Source: Carya illinoinensis (taxonomy: Eukaryota > Streptophyta > Magnoliopsida > Fagales > Juglandaceae). Taken from it: DNA of 64,000 nucleotides. This document shows, piece by piece, positions 33,984 to 46,338 of the stretch (within the stretch, counting starts at the first letter, position 1; each line of letters starts with the position of its first letter). Location of the stretch: NCBI RefSeq assembly GCF_018687715.1, contig NC_056758.1, positions 35,125,467 through 35,189,466 of the forward strand. The letters are read 5' to 3'. The notes under the pieces are model-generated. The model saw only the letters and a list, made by a program, of their open reading frames with translations, made no database searches and was not told where the DNA came from. The translations under genes and the position numbers were made by a program.

Positions 33984-34687
33984 GTCCTCTATAAATAAGA
34001 CCTTGCTCAACGTGTACATATAATGCCTTGTATTTGCAAGTGATGTTTGGTCCAAGACTCCCAAGTCAAGCAATCTCATCCTCCTTTCCCTCTTCTTCTG
34101 CTTTTCAATTTTCCACACTTTCATCGGCCTAGCTAAGATTATTTCACGTGCCCCTCCATAGTTTAAACTTATTTGACAGCGCGGATGGACTTACGGAGAG
34201 CCAAAATTTTCATTTTAGCCCGCTTCCTTTGGTGTGTGAATGTACATATATATCATATATACGACATTTTGACCAAACACCCTCATGTTATAGTTTGCTT
34301 TGATCTAGGTTATAGGTACGTATTTGATTGTTTTTTTAACAGTAAGTTTTTGTTAAGAATAGGAACTTACCATGTGGCAGTCTCTGATTGATACATATGA
34401 ATCTTTTTTTTAATGTTGATTGACAAAAAAAATTAGATAGAGAATCCTATTTCTAATAAATGCATACCACCAAATCTAATTGTTAAAAGAATATTAAACG
34501 TATACTTTGATCAAAATAGGAAAAATAGTTCATAACATAGAGAGTCTCTAATCAAAATTCTTAAAAAATAAGAACAAGACTACATATACAAACACAAAGC
34601 AAAGAGAAGGTCAACAAGTTTGTTAACCGTTCGATAAGTCATGTAGAATTTGAAAGTATAAGAGTAAAATAAAAGAAATAATTTGTA

Positions 34688-34837
34688 CAAATCTTAAATA
34701 GACAAGTCACAAGTAAGCATTTGTAAAAAAGTGGACATCACCTTTAAAAAGTATTTAAAAAAATAATTATTTATTCGTGAGATCTGCTTTTAAAAAAAAA
34801 ATTATATGTGACTTGTCTATTTAGGATTTATATTTAG
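34688..34837. repeat. MITE with ~25-bp inverted ends
   Basis: The left end (AATCTTAAATAGACAAGTCA) pairs with the reverse complement of the right end (TGACTTGTCTATTTAGGATT) with one mismatch in 20. The ~150-bp interior is A/T-rich. Superfamily is not assigned. Confidence 0.65.
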
Positions 34838-35230
34838 CATTACTCTAAAATCAAATATTAAAGTAGATGCATTGTAATTACAATCCTATGTAACTTTGTT
34901 ATCAAAGTATTTTATACAATTTGGAGAAATGTATATATAATTTGTGAACCTTATAGTATTAAATATAAGAAAAGTTTTATCCATCAATCTTTTAATTATT
35001 ATTTTATGATGCAACATTAAAAACAAAAATCATATTACTATTATTGTTATTTATTTATCAATCATCAATGACTAATACTTTTTATTAAATAAGTTAATCT
35101 TAACATTAATTTAGCATGAATCACATATTTAGTCTATGTTACTACGAATTGTAAAAAATATTTGACTGAGAAAAATACCGAGAATTATGATTTAAAACAA
35201 ATAAACAGCTTGGAAAAAAATTAAAGTTAA

Positions 35231-37246
35231 TCAAGATTGGACAGCTCTGTATATCACTACAAAACAAGGCAGGATGGCCTTGGCATTAAAAACGGTAAGC
35301 TCCTCCAGATTGGAGTAGATCCCCGAGCAACCGGCAACAGAATCGTATGATCCAACCGATACGTTGTCCTCCTCCGCCGGGGCTGCATCATCCGCCATGC
35401 GCCTCACTCTACCAGCAATCACTCGACAGACCAGGATGGCCCTGCGGCCGTCCGTACAATGCATGGAGTCGTGCGCCCTACCACTGCTGGCAGTGGTCAA
35501 CACTCCCTTGCACTCACCGCCTTTGCCTTCGAACCCGTGCCTAATGACGGTGCAGACTCCACAGGTTGGTATGGAGCTGCACAAGTTGGAGGAGCCCCGT
35601 GCTCCGAGCGCGCATGATAAGGTGGTGCCGTGGAACCGCAACAGTTCATTCCCGTCGGCTGCACATCTAGGATTTTTCTTGGTGCTGCTGAGCGCGCGGG
35701 TCTTCACCGCATCTCGACAGTCCTCGAACCGTTGAATAGTGCTGTCGGTATTTTGGACCTTCAGTATCCGGTCAATCTTGCAGATCGGATTGTCCTTTTT
35801 GAGCCAGCTTGATTTGAAGATAATCTCCACGATATTTCGACCTGAATCTTCAGGTCCCAGCTCCGATACTGTACCGAAATTAGAGGCTCAGGCTCCAGGA
35901 AAAAATAAATCTCGCTTTGAAAATGAAATATTGAAGTTATAGGATGGGTTCAGTGTCCAGTGTCCACCAATGAAGGTGGGCCAGCTCACTAAAACAGGCT
36001 ATTCAATATCGTTATAAGGCAACAGCTGGTGGGGTGTACAAAATGGCCCCTACAACCTTAATTTGGCATAAAGTCCTCTAGAGAAGGAGAAGCAGAAGAT
36101 TTTCGACATGCAAGATTCACGGAAATTGTTTCTTGAATTTTTTTTTACTCCGCTGTAGCAAAAGTCACTGTGGGAAAGAATATGTAAGCCAAAAATTACG
36201 ACGATATCTACAAAATCGTGCACTTAAGTTCGTGTTAATTTCTTCTATAATTCAAGCAGCTTCGCTCTTGGAGTTTCGAATTTCATAGCAGAGGCTTTTT
36301 AGATTTTACCCATGAGTAGTAAACAGAAAAGAGGAAAACATACCTTTTTCTTTTTGATTAATAAAGAAACTTATTGACAGAAAGAGTGAAATTAATATAA
36401 AAAGAAAATCATATGTATATATGCACATGCAATAGTAAGGGTGAAATTTTTCTAATTAAAATTAAATGATATGGAAAAGAAATTAAAAAATATTATTACC
36501 AGCATGGCGAACTGCTTGGTGAAGCTCCAAGCTTTCAACCTTCGGAAAGACCTCCCCGCATTGAGAGCAAGCACAGATAGTGGTCCTTGGTGTTGGGTAC
36601 CTGATATATTAACGATATAATTTAATTCTCTGCCATATTTTTCGTGATCATTAATGCAAAGTTAAAAGAATTTGTGAAATGATATTGTTAGAAAAAACAA
36701 CAACAACAACAATGCGCACCGACTGGGGTCAACGATCATGTGACACTCGTAACACCCAGAAAGCTTTCGGAATTGCATGCCTCTTGAAGAAGAAGAGTAC
36801 GCTGATACACAGGTGGATCTAGCTGAACCTGATACAGACCGAGTTGACGACCCGGTGACCGCTTTCCGACGACTGAGCAGCCCGGTTTCCTGACCGACTG
36901 TGCTACTCTCGGGCGAGTTATCAGCTCTGTGAACAACCCTAGTGTTCCCATGAACCACGTCCCGGAAGCTACATATGGAGCTGCAAGAAGACCCTAGCTT
37001 CGAGTATCCAGCAGCGACGGTGGCGTTCTTTGATGGGTCGTGCACCTGTGTCCCTTCGATTTGTTTGCAGGTGAGGAGGTTCTTAATTTGGTCCCATGAA
37101 GATGGTTGTTTCTGCTGCTTCTGCTTGCGTTTGGATTTTTGTTTTTTGGATTCTGAGGTGATCTCTGGTAGGAAAGTTAAGAGAGCCATAAAGAGCAAAC
37201 CAAGAAAATGGAAGAGAAGTAAAGCAAAGCGAGCTCTCTCGTTCAT
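35231..37246 (-). CDS. C2H2 zinc-finger protein, three exons, likely nuclear
   Basis: Exons 36720-37246, 36500-36600 and 35231-35868 join with correct phases (527, 101 and 638 nt) to give 421 residues. The N-terminus has a hydrophobic stretch and MALLTFLPEITSESK, then a Lys/Gln-rich basic region and SSWDQIKNLLTCKQIEG. The middle ends in CYECHMIVDPSR. Exon 2 encodes one C2H2 finger, CSQCGEVFPKVESLELHQAVRH. Exon 3 encodes the conserved C-terminal domain with RNIVEIIFKSSWLK, PRCAADGNELLRFHGTT, CSSIPTCGVCTVIRHGF, LVCRVIAGRV and AILPCFVVIY. This is the architecture of a plant-specific single-finger protein family whose role is not well defined. The alternative start at residue 20 (MALLTF) is possible. 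Splice sites are all GT-AG and no damage is seen. Confidence 0.88.
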
Positions 37247-37273
37247 ATGAGAGAGAGAGAGAGAGAGAGAGAG
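37247..37273. repeat. (GA)n microsatellite in the 5' leader of the zinc-finger gene
   Basis: About 13 units directly upstream of the ATG at 37246 on the minus strand, probably in the 5' UTR. Confidence 0.9.
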
Positions 37274-40200
37274 ATGGTTTCGATTTTCGAAAGATGAGCG
37301 TGGTGCCGTAAGGGGGGGAGGATCCGAGAGTAATAAGGAGGCAAATTAAGCGGGTGGGAATAGTCGGTCTGCCTTATTTATTGTTCCACGTAGTCCTCTC
37401 TACTTTTGATATTCACTTCTTTACTTCTCTTTACACAACGAAAATATTTTCATCTTATCCGCCTAATAAATTAATAGCAGTTTACTAGTTGACTGGTTCG
37501 ATTTTGAGGAAGTCCATCGTGTGTTTCAGGTCATCTTGTTGCTAATTGGACGGCAAAGGAGCACTCATGCATGCATATTCTTACGTATAATTGTGCGTTG
37601 TCTTTTCTTTTCTTTCTTTCTTTTTTTTAAAAAAAAAAAAAGGGTTACAGCTTTGTGTCTCACCCGGGGGCTCGTCAGTACATCAGTTTATGATGGCTGT
37701 TGACGTTAATAATTATGAGTAAACCTATTTAAGAACCAGCTGCCAGTTTTTTGTGTTCTTGCTGTAGACAACATTAATAATGCATCACGACCAAAATAAA
37801 AAACATGTAATATTAAAAAGAGTAATATTATATTCAGTTATAAAATTATAAACGTCGCACAATCATTTAAAAAAAAAATAAAATTTATGATTAAAAAATT
37901 AATTTTTTTTTTCATGTAGATCCCATGTTAATTCATTTTTTTCAAAATAACTACACGCCGCTTGCACAACCATAACTATAAACATCATTTCTCATTAAAA
38001 AAATAAGCCCTATTCATTTTTTTAAAAAATGAGTGAGTTTATTATTAAAAAAAATTAATTTTTTATATAAATTTAATATTTATTTATTTTATTTAAAAAA
38101 AGTGATATTTGTGCATTTTATAACTATAAATATTAGTATTAAAATGAGTAAAAATAGCTAAACCACTACATTGAAAACTAACCCACAAATAAATAGTTAA
38201 AATGAAGGGAGTTGGGGTAACTTCGCCGAAGTCTCTAATCGGTAAGATACCATGGGGTCCGTTCCCCATCATTTATAAATAGCTTTTAAAGAGGGTGGGC
38301 ATTGGGGTGTTTTCTGTAGCGCAATCACGTGTGATGGGGTCCAGATTCCAAAACGAAGCAAAATGAGAAGTGAATGAGCCAACGAGACATCATATAAAAC
38401 AAGCAGAAAGAATAAAGATCCTCTTACCAAATTTCGTCTTCCAATGTCCCTTTTCATCCATTTTATTACCTAGCTAGTAATTCGCATCCTTTTCTTCTTC
38501 TCTCTCTTTTTTTTTTTTTCGGCCATGCTCTAAATATTTCTTAGTGTACGCCAAGCCATTTTGCACCATTCAAATAACATTTTAATAAAAATAATAAAAT
38601 ATTTATTTGTGATCAGATCTTTATTACAAAAATATCGTTTCTGTTATTTTTATTATAAATAACACGTTACAAATATTTGTTTTATTGTAGTATAATTAAG
38701 TGAACATTCCAACCTATTTGACAATTATAGAATAGGACATGAGTTGCTACGTATTAATACACCTAAATTCCCAAAATAATACATACACTAAAGGTTAAAG
38801 TATTATATGTGTGTATATATATATATAGCTGGATAATATGATTTGAGATAGCTTAGTAGCTGAGGTTGTCTCCCCCGGCTTGCGTGTCCACATGTCAAAC
38901 TATATAAATTAGTGAGCTAACAACAAGGAAGAGTATCTTTCTTGGAGTAGTTAGACTTAGATGTCATATATATAAATGGATTTGGCCAACTATTCTTTTT
39001 AAAAAAATAGTAGAGAAAACGGTGTCCCCTTGTCGATCGTCCTCGACTCGGGACCATATCACCCTATGTTTGATATGATTCTGATCCACCATTATGAAAC
39101 TATCACTTAAGAATCAACTATAAATTATTCCCTCCAAAAGGAATTATGAAATTAAAGGGATATATAATTAATATTAATTAATGCAAGTACGATCACAATT
39201 ATAACATTATTTTAAAGCCAAACCAAATCCTTATTTCCCTCATAATTTCTCATATCCATTCACACATATATATGAAATCAATTATATATGGGATGGATCT
39301 GGTTTTTTTTGGTTCAACCACTATCCCAATGTACATTATCATATGGGTCTTTATATATATATATATATATATATTACAAGCAAATGAAATCAATTAATTA
39401 TGTCATTTTGTTACACAGTAATTAGGAAAAAATAGAATAGAAAAGAAAAGAACAGAAAATCCGTTTGACATCTATTAATCTTTATTATTCAAGCATGTGC
39501 ATCGCCATTTAATTTGTTTTCTATTGGTCAGCGATTCCTGGCCAAATAAACCCATTGTTGGGTGTCAACTACTTTGTCTTTATCTTCTTGTAAAGCCATG
39601 TCCACGTTCCTCCTGTGTATTTTCTCCTACTACCAGTTAAATATTACTAACCACAAAAACATATTTTTTTTGGGGTACTATATCCCATGCTCGAATATCA
39701 AGGAATTCCAAAAATATAAGGCCGAAACTATGCCACGAGATGTCTCAAACCCAGTCGGTCCTAATTTATAACCCCAATGCTTCTGAATTTGGGCCATAAG
39801 TGAAGCCCGTGCCCAATTAATTTAACTCCACCTGGAAGCCTTACGAGCTTATGAACTACGACTACTCGTTTGTCTTGTTACGACAACGGTCAACTATAGC
39901 TACAATGTTTGACTCGCAACGGTAAAACCCCCAAAAGGTTTTGAAGGATTTGAATTAGTTTAGATTATTGACTAGACTCTAGATTTAGAGCGGAAGAAAC
40001 GTAAATATATAAAGGGACTCCACGGTATTATTGGAGACATTTAATGTTATATGATAAATTCTTTTAAAATAATTATAAATGTTATAGGATCCACTTCATA
40101 TGTCTATTTCTTTCACTTTAAATATTAAAATACAATCAAGAATTCTAAAAAATTCAAATTCATCGTAATTTTTAATACCCATCCGTTCATGCAAGTGAAT

Positions 40201-41026
40201 GCTTTTGGTAGGTAATTCTTAGTGAATTATGTAACATCTAATCCCATATACATAGAAGTTGCATTGCTGGTGTTTCTCTTATGACATGGAAAACATGTCT
40301 TTGGAATGTCCAGTTTCCCAAGTATTTCTTTATGGATAAATACACTTAACTACTTGACAATATACAGACCAAACCCCATACATCCGAATGATCTGTTGAT
40401 GTTCATTTTTCCTTTTTACAGACCAAACAGATTTAGCCAAAGTTTCCCATCTCATATTTCTTCATTTCTTTGTGCTTCTTTTTTTAGTACCATACAAAAT
40501 TCGTTGCCAATGGCTGTTAGGAGAAAAATTCGATTGAATAAAATTAATTTTATTTTTCATTTTAAATTTTATAATTTTATTTTTTCTAATATTACACTTG
40601 CAAATATGATATATTTTAAATGATTTTTCTAACTCGCTGCCCGGTACGAAAAAGAAAAGTTTGTTCTATTTTCCCAATGTCTTAAGTCCAAACGTGAAGC
40701 CCAAAATACACAAAAGGAGGCCAGAACCAATATAAAAACTTCACAGGATAATGGGCCGTGGTGAGTTGGGACATAAGACCCGAAATGTGACCGACCCGAC
40801 AGAGAGAGAATCTGAAAGGCAAGGGCCAAGGCGGGCCTTTGTGCTGTGCAAGTGTGCATTCGAATCGAACTCACCGCATCCGCGTGCCAACCTTCCCGCT
40901 GTTTCCTCACCTTCCCTCCGCTTGTACGTTTCCTTTTCGAATTTGGTCTCTCTCAACTCGTCTAATACAAATCTCTCTCTATCTCTCTCTCTCCCCGACA
41001 CCGGAAAGAATCTCTCCCTATCCGCC
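37274..41026. other. Intergenic stretch without a recognised gene
   Basis: It holds a palindromic A/T-rich MITE-like segment at 37810-37990 (TTATAAACGTCGCACAATCA facing TTGCACAACCATAACTATAAA), AT repeats at about 38814-38826 and 39353-39375, and several short open frames without motifs. 40790-41026 is pyrimidine-rich on the plus strand and is the likely promoter and leader of the E2FC-like gene. Confidence 0.5.
37810..37990. repeat. Palindromic MITE-like element
   Basis: Left words GTAATATTATATTCAGTTAT and ACGTCGCACAATCA pair imperfectly with the reverse complement of TGCACAACCATAACTATAAA...TTTCTCATTA on the right. The interior is A/T-rich and non-coding. Confidence 0.5.
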
Positions 41027-41250
41027 ATGTCGAACTCTGGCGCCGATCCCTGCCGTCCAATTTAACCGTCTGAGTTTCAACTCCGGCTGCTCCATTCTCA
41101 CTCCCTAACTCAGAATCACTACCCTTTTCAGAGACCTCAACGTTTTGACTTCGCTACTCCTCCCAACGGTTCCAACAACCGCTTCTCCATTTCCTGCGAC
41201 TCTCACGCACACGCGCACTCCGTTGCATTTCCTAAAGTCCCGATGAGCTT
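41027..41250 (+). pseudogene. E2FC: Exon 1 remnant of the E2FC-like gene
   Basis: It starts MSNSGADPCRP from the ATG at 41027 and meets a TAA after 12 codons. Further on a second frame reads RLSFNSGCSILTP and a third reads QNHYPFQRPQRFDFATP then NNRFSIS. Spread over three frames, these resemble the Ser/Pro-rich N-terminus of E2FC proteins, so at least two indels have accumulated. The 3' boundary is not certain. Confidence 0.6.
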
Positions 41251-41717
41251 CCACTGACTTGATATGACTTTCTTTCATTGGTACAAATTGTTAGTGTTTC
41301 TTTTTCATTTTTATATCAAATTCTTTTTCTGCATTCTGGTTTTCCAATTGCACAGCTGGTTTTCAATTTTTTTGAGTCGACTACAGAATCGCTGGTCATC
41401 AGCTCACAGTTTAAATATTCAAATAAATAATCTTATTTTATAATTACTCTTTTTTTCTTTGGCCGTTGGTCAAGTTCTCTGCAGCTAATTTTCTGTCATT
41501 AGGTAATGATGTTGTATCTCATTATGTGAGTTTTATGCATCGTTAAGCATGTAACAAGCAGCGTTTAGAGCAGATTCTGTCTCATTAATCATTGTTATGA
41601 TGCCAAATTTTCTGTCATGGTATGCGTGGTCGATCTTGAATTTGATGTTTCTTTATATGTTTGTGCAATGCCCCTTAGCACGTTGTTACATAAAACCTTA
41701 TATTAAGCGTGATTCAT

Positions 41718-41969
41718 TGTTAAGGACAGCATAGTCACCGCACCACTATAGCACCAGACGTCCAGTGCAATTATGTAAATCAGCAAATACGTCTTCATGT
41801 CTTCACGCATCCTCTGTACTGCATCTTTGTGTAACAAACTCTTGTAACAAATTGCACCTTTCTCACATTAGAATATTCTAGACTTTGTATAGCATACGCC
41901 TATAAATAGGCACTGTTTTATAATGCAACAATACAACAAAATATACAAGGAAGAAATTAATCTTCAACT
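41718..41969 (+). repeat. 5' LTR of the copia element in the E2FC-like gene
   Basis: 252 bp; includes a TATA box TATAAAT at 41901-41907 about 70 bp before its 3' end. Confidence 0.9.
41901..41907 (+). promoter_or_regulatory. LTR TATA box
   Basis: TATAAAT within CGCCTATAAATAGGCAC, repeated in the 3' LTR near 46265. Confidence 0.6.
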
Positions 41970-41981
41970 TGGTATCAGAGC
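41970..41981 (+). promoter_or_regulatory. Primer-binding site (initiator Met tRNA type)
   Basis: TGGTATCAGAGC directly follows the 5' LTR. Confidence 0.88.
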
Positions 41982-41999
41982 ACCATAGGACCAACGTCC

Positions 42000-44900
42000 A
42001 TGGCTGCTTCTCCTACCTCCTCTCCTGCTCTTCCCTATCCAAATTTGTCCCATGTCATCTCAGTAAAACTCACCCCAGAAAACTACCTCTTATGGAATGC
42101 ACAACTAGTCCCATATCTTCGTGGGCAGCGTCTCTACAAATATGTAGATGGTTCCTGCCCTCCTCCAAAACCCAAACTCTCTGATTCTACCCCAAATCCA
42201 GCCTATGACTCATGGCTTGAATATGACCAAATGGTCATGTCTGTTCTCATTTCGTCCCTCTTAGAGACTCTTATTGCCCAAGTCGTTGGTTGCAACACTG
42301 CTCGAGCCATGTGGCTCTCGCTGGAGTCCTCTTTTTCATCTGTTTCTCAAGCTCGGGTCCTACAAACTCACTATCAACTAGCCTCCCTCAAAGAGGGTTC
42401 TGATTCCATTTCCACTTATTTTCGCAGAGCCAAAACTCTAGTTGATACCTTGGCAGCTGCAAGCCGACCACTTCAACCCTCTGATTCGTACCATACCTGC
42501 TTGCTGGTCTTGGAAGTGACTATGATGCTATTGTATCATCAGTCACTACCCGTATTGACCCTATATCACCTGAAGAACTACTCGGCCATCTCTTAGCTCA
42601 TGAAGCTCGCATGCTTCGCCACTCGGACACTTAAGTTTTTCAAGGTGAAACTTCAGCCAATTTTATTGCAAAATCTCCGAATGCTCCAAGAGGCCGAGGT
42701 TATCGAGGGAATAGAATTAATTCTCGTGGAAGAGGGACTGGCCGTTTCTACTCTCAACAAGGACGAGGTAACAATGGCAGCACTTTTTCTGCAACCTCTA
42801 ATAACTCTGTGATCTGTCAGGTGTGCAATCGGCATGGTCACTCTGCACTCAGCTGTTTTCAACGCCTCATTCAAGCTTGCACGCCCTCACAACCAGCTGC
42901 AGCACATTTTTCTTCCAGCTATTCTCCAGACACAAACTGGTATCCAGATACTGCAGCTACAAATCACATCACCAGTGATTTAGCAAACTTGAATTTACAT
43001 GCTTCTGAGTATCATGGCGATGAACAGCTGCGTGTTGGCGATGGGTCTCCTATACCCATATCTCACACTGGTTCTGCTTCCCTTTCTTCCTCTACTTCTC
43101 AATTCCTTCTCAACAAAATACTCTGTGTTCCTTCATTTCAGAAAAATTTAATTTCAGTTCGGCAACTCTATCTAGATAATAATGTCTCACTTGAATTCTT
43201 CTCTGATTCTTTTCTCATTAAGGACTGCAACTCGGGGACAATCCTCCTTCAAGGAACAACAAGTAACGGTCTCTACTCCTTTCCGTTCTCGCCTCCATCA
43301 GCTCAGATCAGTTCACTTTCAGTTCCTCTTTGGCATTCTCGACTTGGCCATCCATCCATCAAGCTTGTTAAATCAATACTCAGTCAACATCAACTCCCAT
43401 ATGATCCATCTCTAGTACCTGCGTTCTGTGATGCATGTGCAATGGCAAAATCTCATCGATTCCCAGCTCACTCACGGATACATCTCTCCACAGCACCTTT
43501 TCAGCTTATTTTCTCAGATTTATGGGGTCCTTCCCCACATGTATCCCATGATGGCTTTAAGTTTTACATTAGCTTTGTTGATGACTTTTCCCGATACACA
43601 TGGTTATTTCCTCTTAAAACTAAGTCTCAAGCATTTGATACGTTTGTCAAATTTAAAGCTCATGTCGAACTTCAATTTCACACCAAAATAAAACAATTTC
43701 AGTCGAACTGGGGGGGCGAGTTTAGACCATTTTCTGAGTATTTAGCTTCATGCGGCATTAAACATCGAGTTACATGCCCACATACACACTAAAAACGGTG
43801 TCGTTGAGAGAAAATACCGTCACATCGTCGACATCGGATTAGCTCTTCTAGCTCATGCCTCCCTTCCACTCATGTTTTGGAATTATGCCTTCACCCATGC
43901 CGTGTATCTAATTAATCTATTACCTTCATCTTCTCTCAATAATTCCTCTCCTCACTTTCTTTTATATAAAACTCAACCTGATTACACTGGTCTACATGTG
44001 TTTGGTGCTGAATGTTGGCCTTTAACCTCGGCATACAATGCAAACAAATTTGCTTATCGATCAGTCCCATGTGTTTTCCTTGGTCTCAGTTCCTGTCACA
44101 AAAGTTTTATATGCTATAATCTTAAGTTGGGCCGAGTATACATCTCAAAGGATGTTAAGTTTAATGAGTCAAAGTTCCCCTTTGCCCATAATCAAAAACC
44201 AAAATCTGCTCCTTTTACCACACATGTTGCTCTAACAATTTTCCCAAAATCCATTTCCCCGCCACCACTGCCTACCTCTATTCTGGGCTCGTCACCATCT
44301 TCCTCGTCTATTTCTAATTCCCCATCTCCATTGCCAACATCGCCACCTCCTTCATCTTCCTCTCCCTCTCCAGTGCAATCGTTACCGAGCTCCTCTTTGC
44401 CGGATACTCAGTAGCATGCACACTCAATGTTAACTAGATCACATACCAATACATCCCGACCTCGACAGTTCACAGATGTCACTATCAAATGGCCTCCTCC
44501 CCGTGCACATGTCTCTACCATTACCTCTGTTCCTGAAATTCCATCTTGCTTTACAGTTGCACAGAGACACCAAGAATGGCATGAATCAATGGCAAGTAAA
44601 TTCAACGCCCTTCTAGCAAACCAGACGTGGTCTCTCGTCCCTGCTTCTCATGCCACCAATACAGTAACCTGCAAATGGGTTTTCCGAACCAAACGGTTCG
44701 CTGACGGCTCCATTGAACGCCAAAAGGCTCGACTGGTCGCAAAAGGATATCTTCAACAACCCGGCATAGATTTTGAAGAAACCTTCAGCCCAGTAGTTAA
44801 AGCCACGACAGTTCGTCTAGTACTTGCTTTGGCAGTCTCAAAACACTGGCCTATACGGCAATTCGACGTGCATAATGCGTTTCTGCATGGCCCACTTCAA

Positions 44901-46061
44901 GAAACTGTTTTCATGTCTCAGCCCCCTGGATTCACTAACCCACAATTTCCATCTCATGTATGCAGGTTACACAAAGCCATTTATGGCCTTCAACAATCCC
45001 CACGGGCCTGGTACTCAAAATTAATCAGTTGCCTCGTGGACCTCGGTTTTACAATTTCTGCAGCCGATCCTTCTCTGTTTGTCCGAGAGGTTGCTTCTTC
45101 TACCCTGTTTGTCTTGGTCTATGTAGATGACCTCCTGATCACAGGGTCCTCTACTAAGTGTATATCTGATCTTGTTGCGGCATTACAAATTGATTTCCCA
45201 ATCACTGACCTCAGCAACTTGAAATTCTTTCTGGGAATTGAAGCAACATTTAACTCTGAAGGCCTACTTCTCACCCAGCAGAAGTATATTAATGACTTGC
45301 TTTACAAGACCAACATGCACCTCACAAAGCCTGTAAAAACGCCAATGGCCACCTCTGATAAATTGAGTGCATTTACAGGAAATTTATTTGAAGATCCCAC
45401 TCTATACCAAAGCACCGTTGGCTTATTGCAGTACTTATCTTTCACACGGCCCGATCTCGCTTTCACTGTCAGCAAGGTCTGCCAATTCATGCATGCTCCT
45501 CACCTACCTCATTGGGCAGCCGTTAAGCGTATCCTTCGATACCTTAAACACACGTCCACTTTTGGCCTTCAACTCTCTCCTTCCTCCTCGTTCAACATCA
45601 CTGCCTTTTTCGATGCCGATTGGGCAGGTTGCCCGGACGATAGAAAATCTACCAGTGGGTTTTGCATTTTCCTCGGCAACAATTTGGTCAGTTGGTCTTC
45701 AAAGAAGCAGCCCACTATTACCAGATCTTCCACAGAGGCCGAGTTTAAAGCAGTTGCAAATGCTACTGCAGAAGTCATCTGGTTGCAGCACCTGTGCAGA
45801 GACATTGGCGTACAACATACTAGCGCTCCTCTACTCTACTGTGACAATTTGGGTGCCACCTAACTTTCCTCTAACCCGGTCTTTCATGCACGGACGAAGC
45901 ACGTCGAAATCGACTTTCACTTTGTCCGAAATTGAGTCCTCAACAAGTCACTGCAAGTGGCCTTTATTTCTGGCAAGGACCAACTTGCCGACGTACTTAC
46001 CAAGCCTCTCTCAGCGGCACGCTTCCAGTAGCTATCTTCAAGTCTACGTTTACATAATGTG
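42000..46061 (+). pseudogene. Degenerate copia gag-pol
   Basis: Gag begins at the ATG at 42000 (LTPENYLLWNAQLVPYLRG near residue 25). A frameshift near 42500 leads to a zinc knuckle CQVCNRHGHSALSC at 42815 and protease WYPDTAATNH in another frame. Integrase follows (FSDLWGPSP), but the second catalytic Asp is changed: the site reads QSNWGGEF where family members have an Asp. A frameshift near 43790, then stops at 44412 (TAG) and 45861 (TAA) break pol. RT ([24 protein letters not shown]) and RNase H (DADWAGCPDDRKSTSGF, STEAEFKAVA) are otherwise readable. The tail HARTKHVEIDFHFVRN continues past the last stop. Confidence 0.88.
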
Positions 46062-46081
46062 CAGCTTGACTTGAGGGGAGA

Positions 46082-46333
46082 TGTTAAGGACAGCACAGTC
46101 ACCGCACCACTACAGCACCAGACGTCCAGTGCAATTACGTAAATCAGCAAATACGTCTTCACGTCTTCACACGTCCTCTGTACTGCATCTTTGTATAACA
46201 AACTCTTGTTACAAATTGCACCTTTCTCACATTAGAATATTCTAGACTTTGTATAGCATACGCCTATAAATAGGCACTGTTTTATAATGCAACAATACAG
46301 CAGAATATACAAGGAAGAAATTAATCTTCAAAT
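46082..46333 (+). repeat. 3' LTR of the copia element in the E2FC-like gene
   Basis: Partner of 41718-41969. A purine-rich tract (GAGGGGAGA) directly precedes it. Confidence 0.9.
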
Positions 46334-46338
46334 TTCAT

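Larger units (their letters stand above)
33151..35230. other. Intergenic stretch with a TRIM and a MITE
   Basis: No gene recognised. A TRIM lies at 33706-33983 and a MITE with good inverted ends at 34688-34837; the remainder is A+T-rich. Confidence 0.5.
41718..46333 (+). mobile_element. Ty1/copia element (Ale/Retrofit-like size) in the E2FC-like intron
   Basis: LTRs are 41718-41969 and 46082-46333, each 252 bp, differing at about 11 positions (~4%). They are flanked by the 5-bp target duplication TTCAT (41713-41717 and 46334-46338). The primer-binding site TGGTATCAGAGC (41970-41981) follows the 5' LTR at once. Overall length of 4.6 kb and short LTRs fit the Ale/Retrofit group. The target duplication places the LTR 3' end at ...TTCAACT/TTCAAAT, not the canonical CA. 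The reading frame is broken in several places, so this copy cannot move on its own. It lies in the same orientation as the host gene. Confidence 0.92.

Noticed and set aside
35347..35735. Plus-strand ORFs over the zinc-finger gene
   Set aside because: They are shadows of the well-supported minus-strand exon 3.
40629..41108. Several overlapping ORFs upstream of the E2FC-like start
   Set aside because: Pyrimidine-rich leader and frame shadows; the only recognisable sequence is the broken E2FC-like exon 1.
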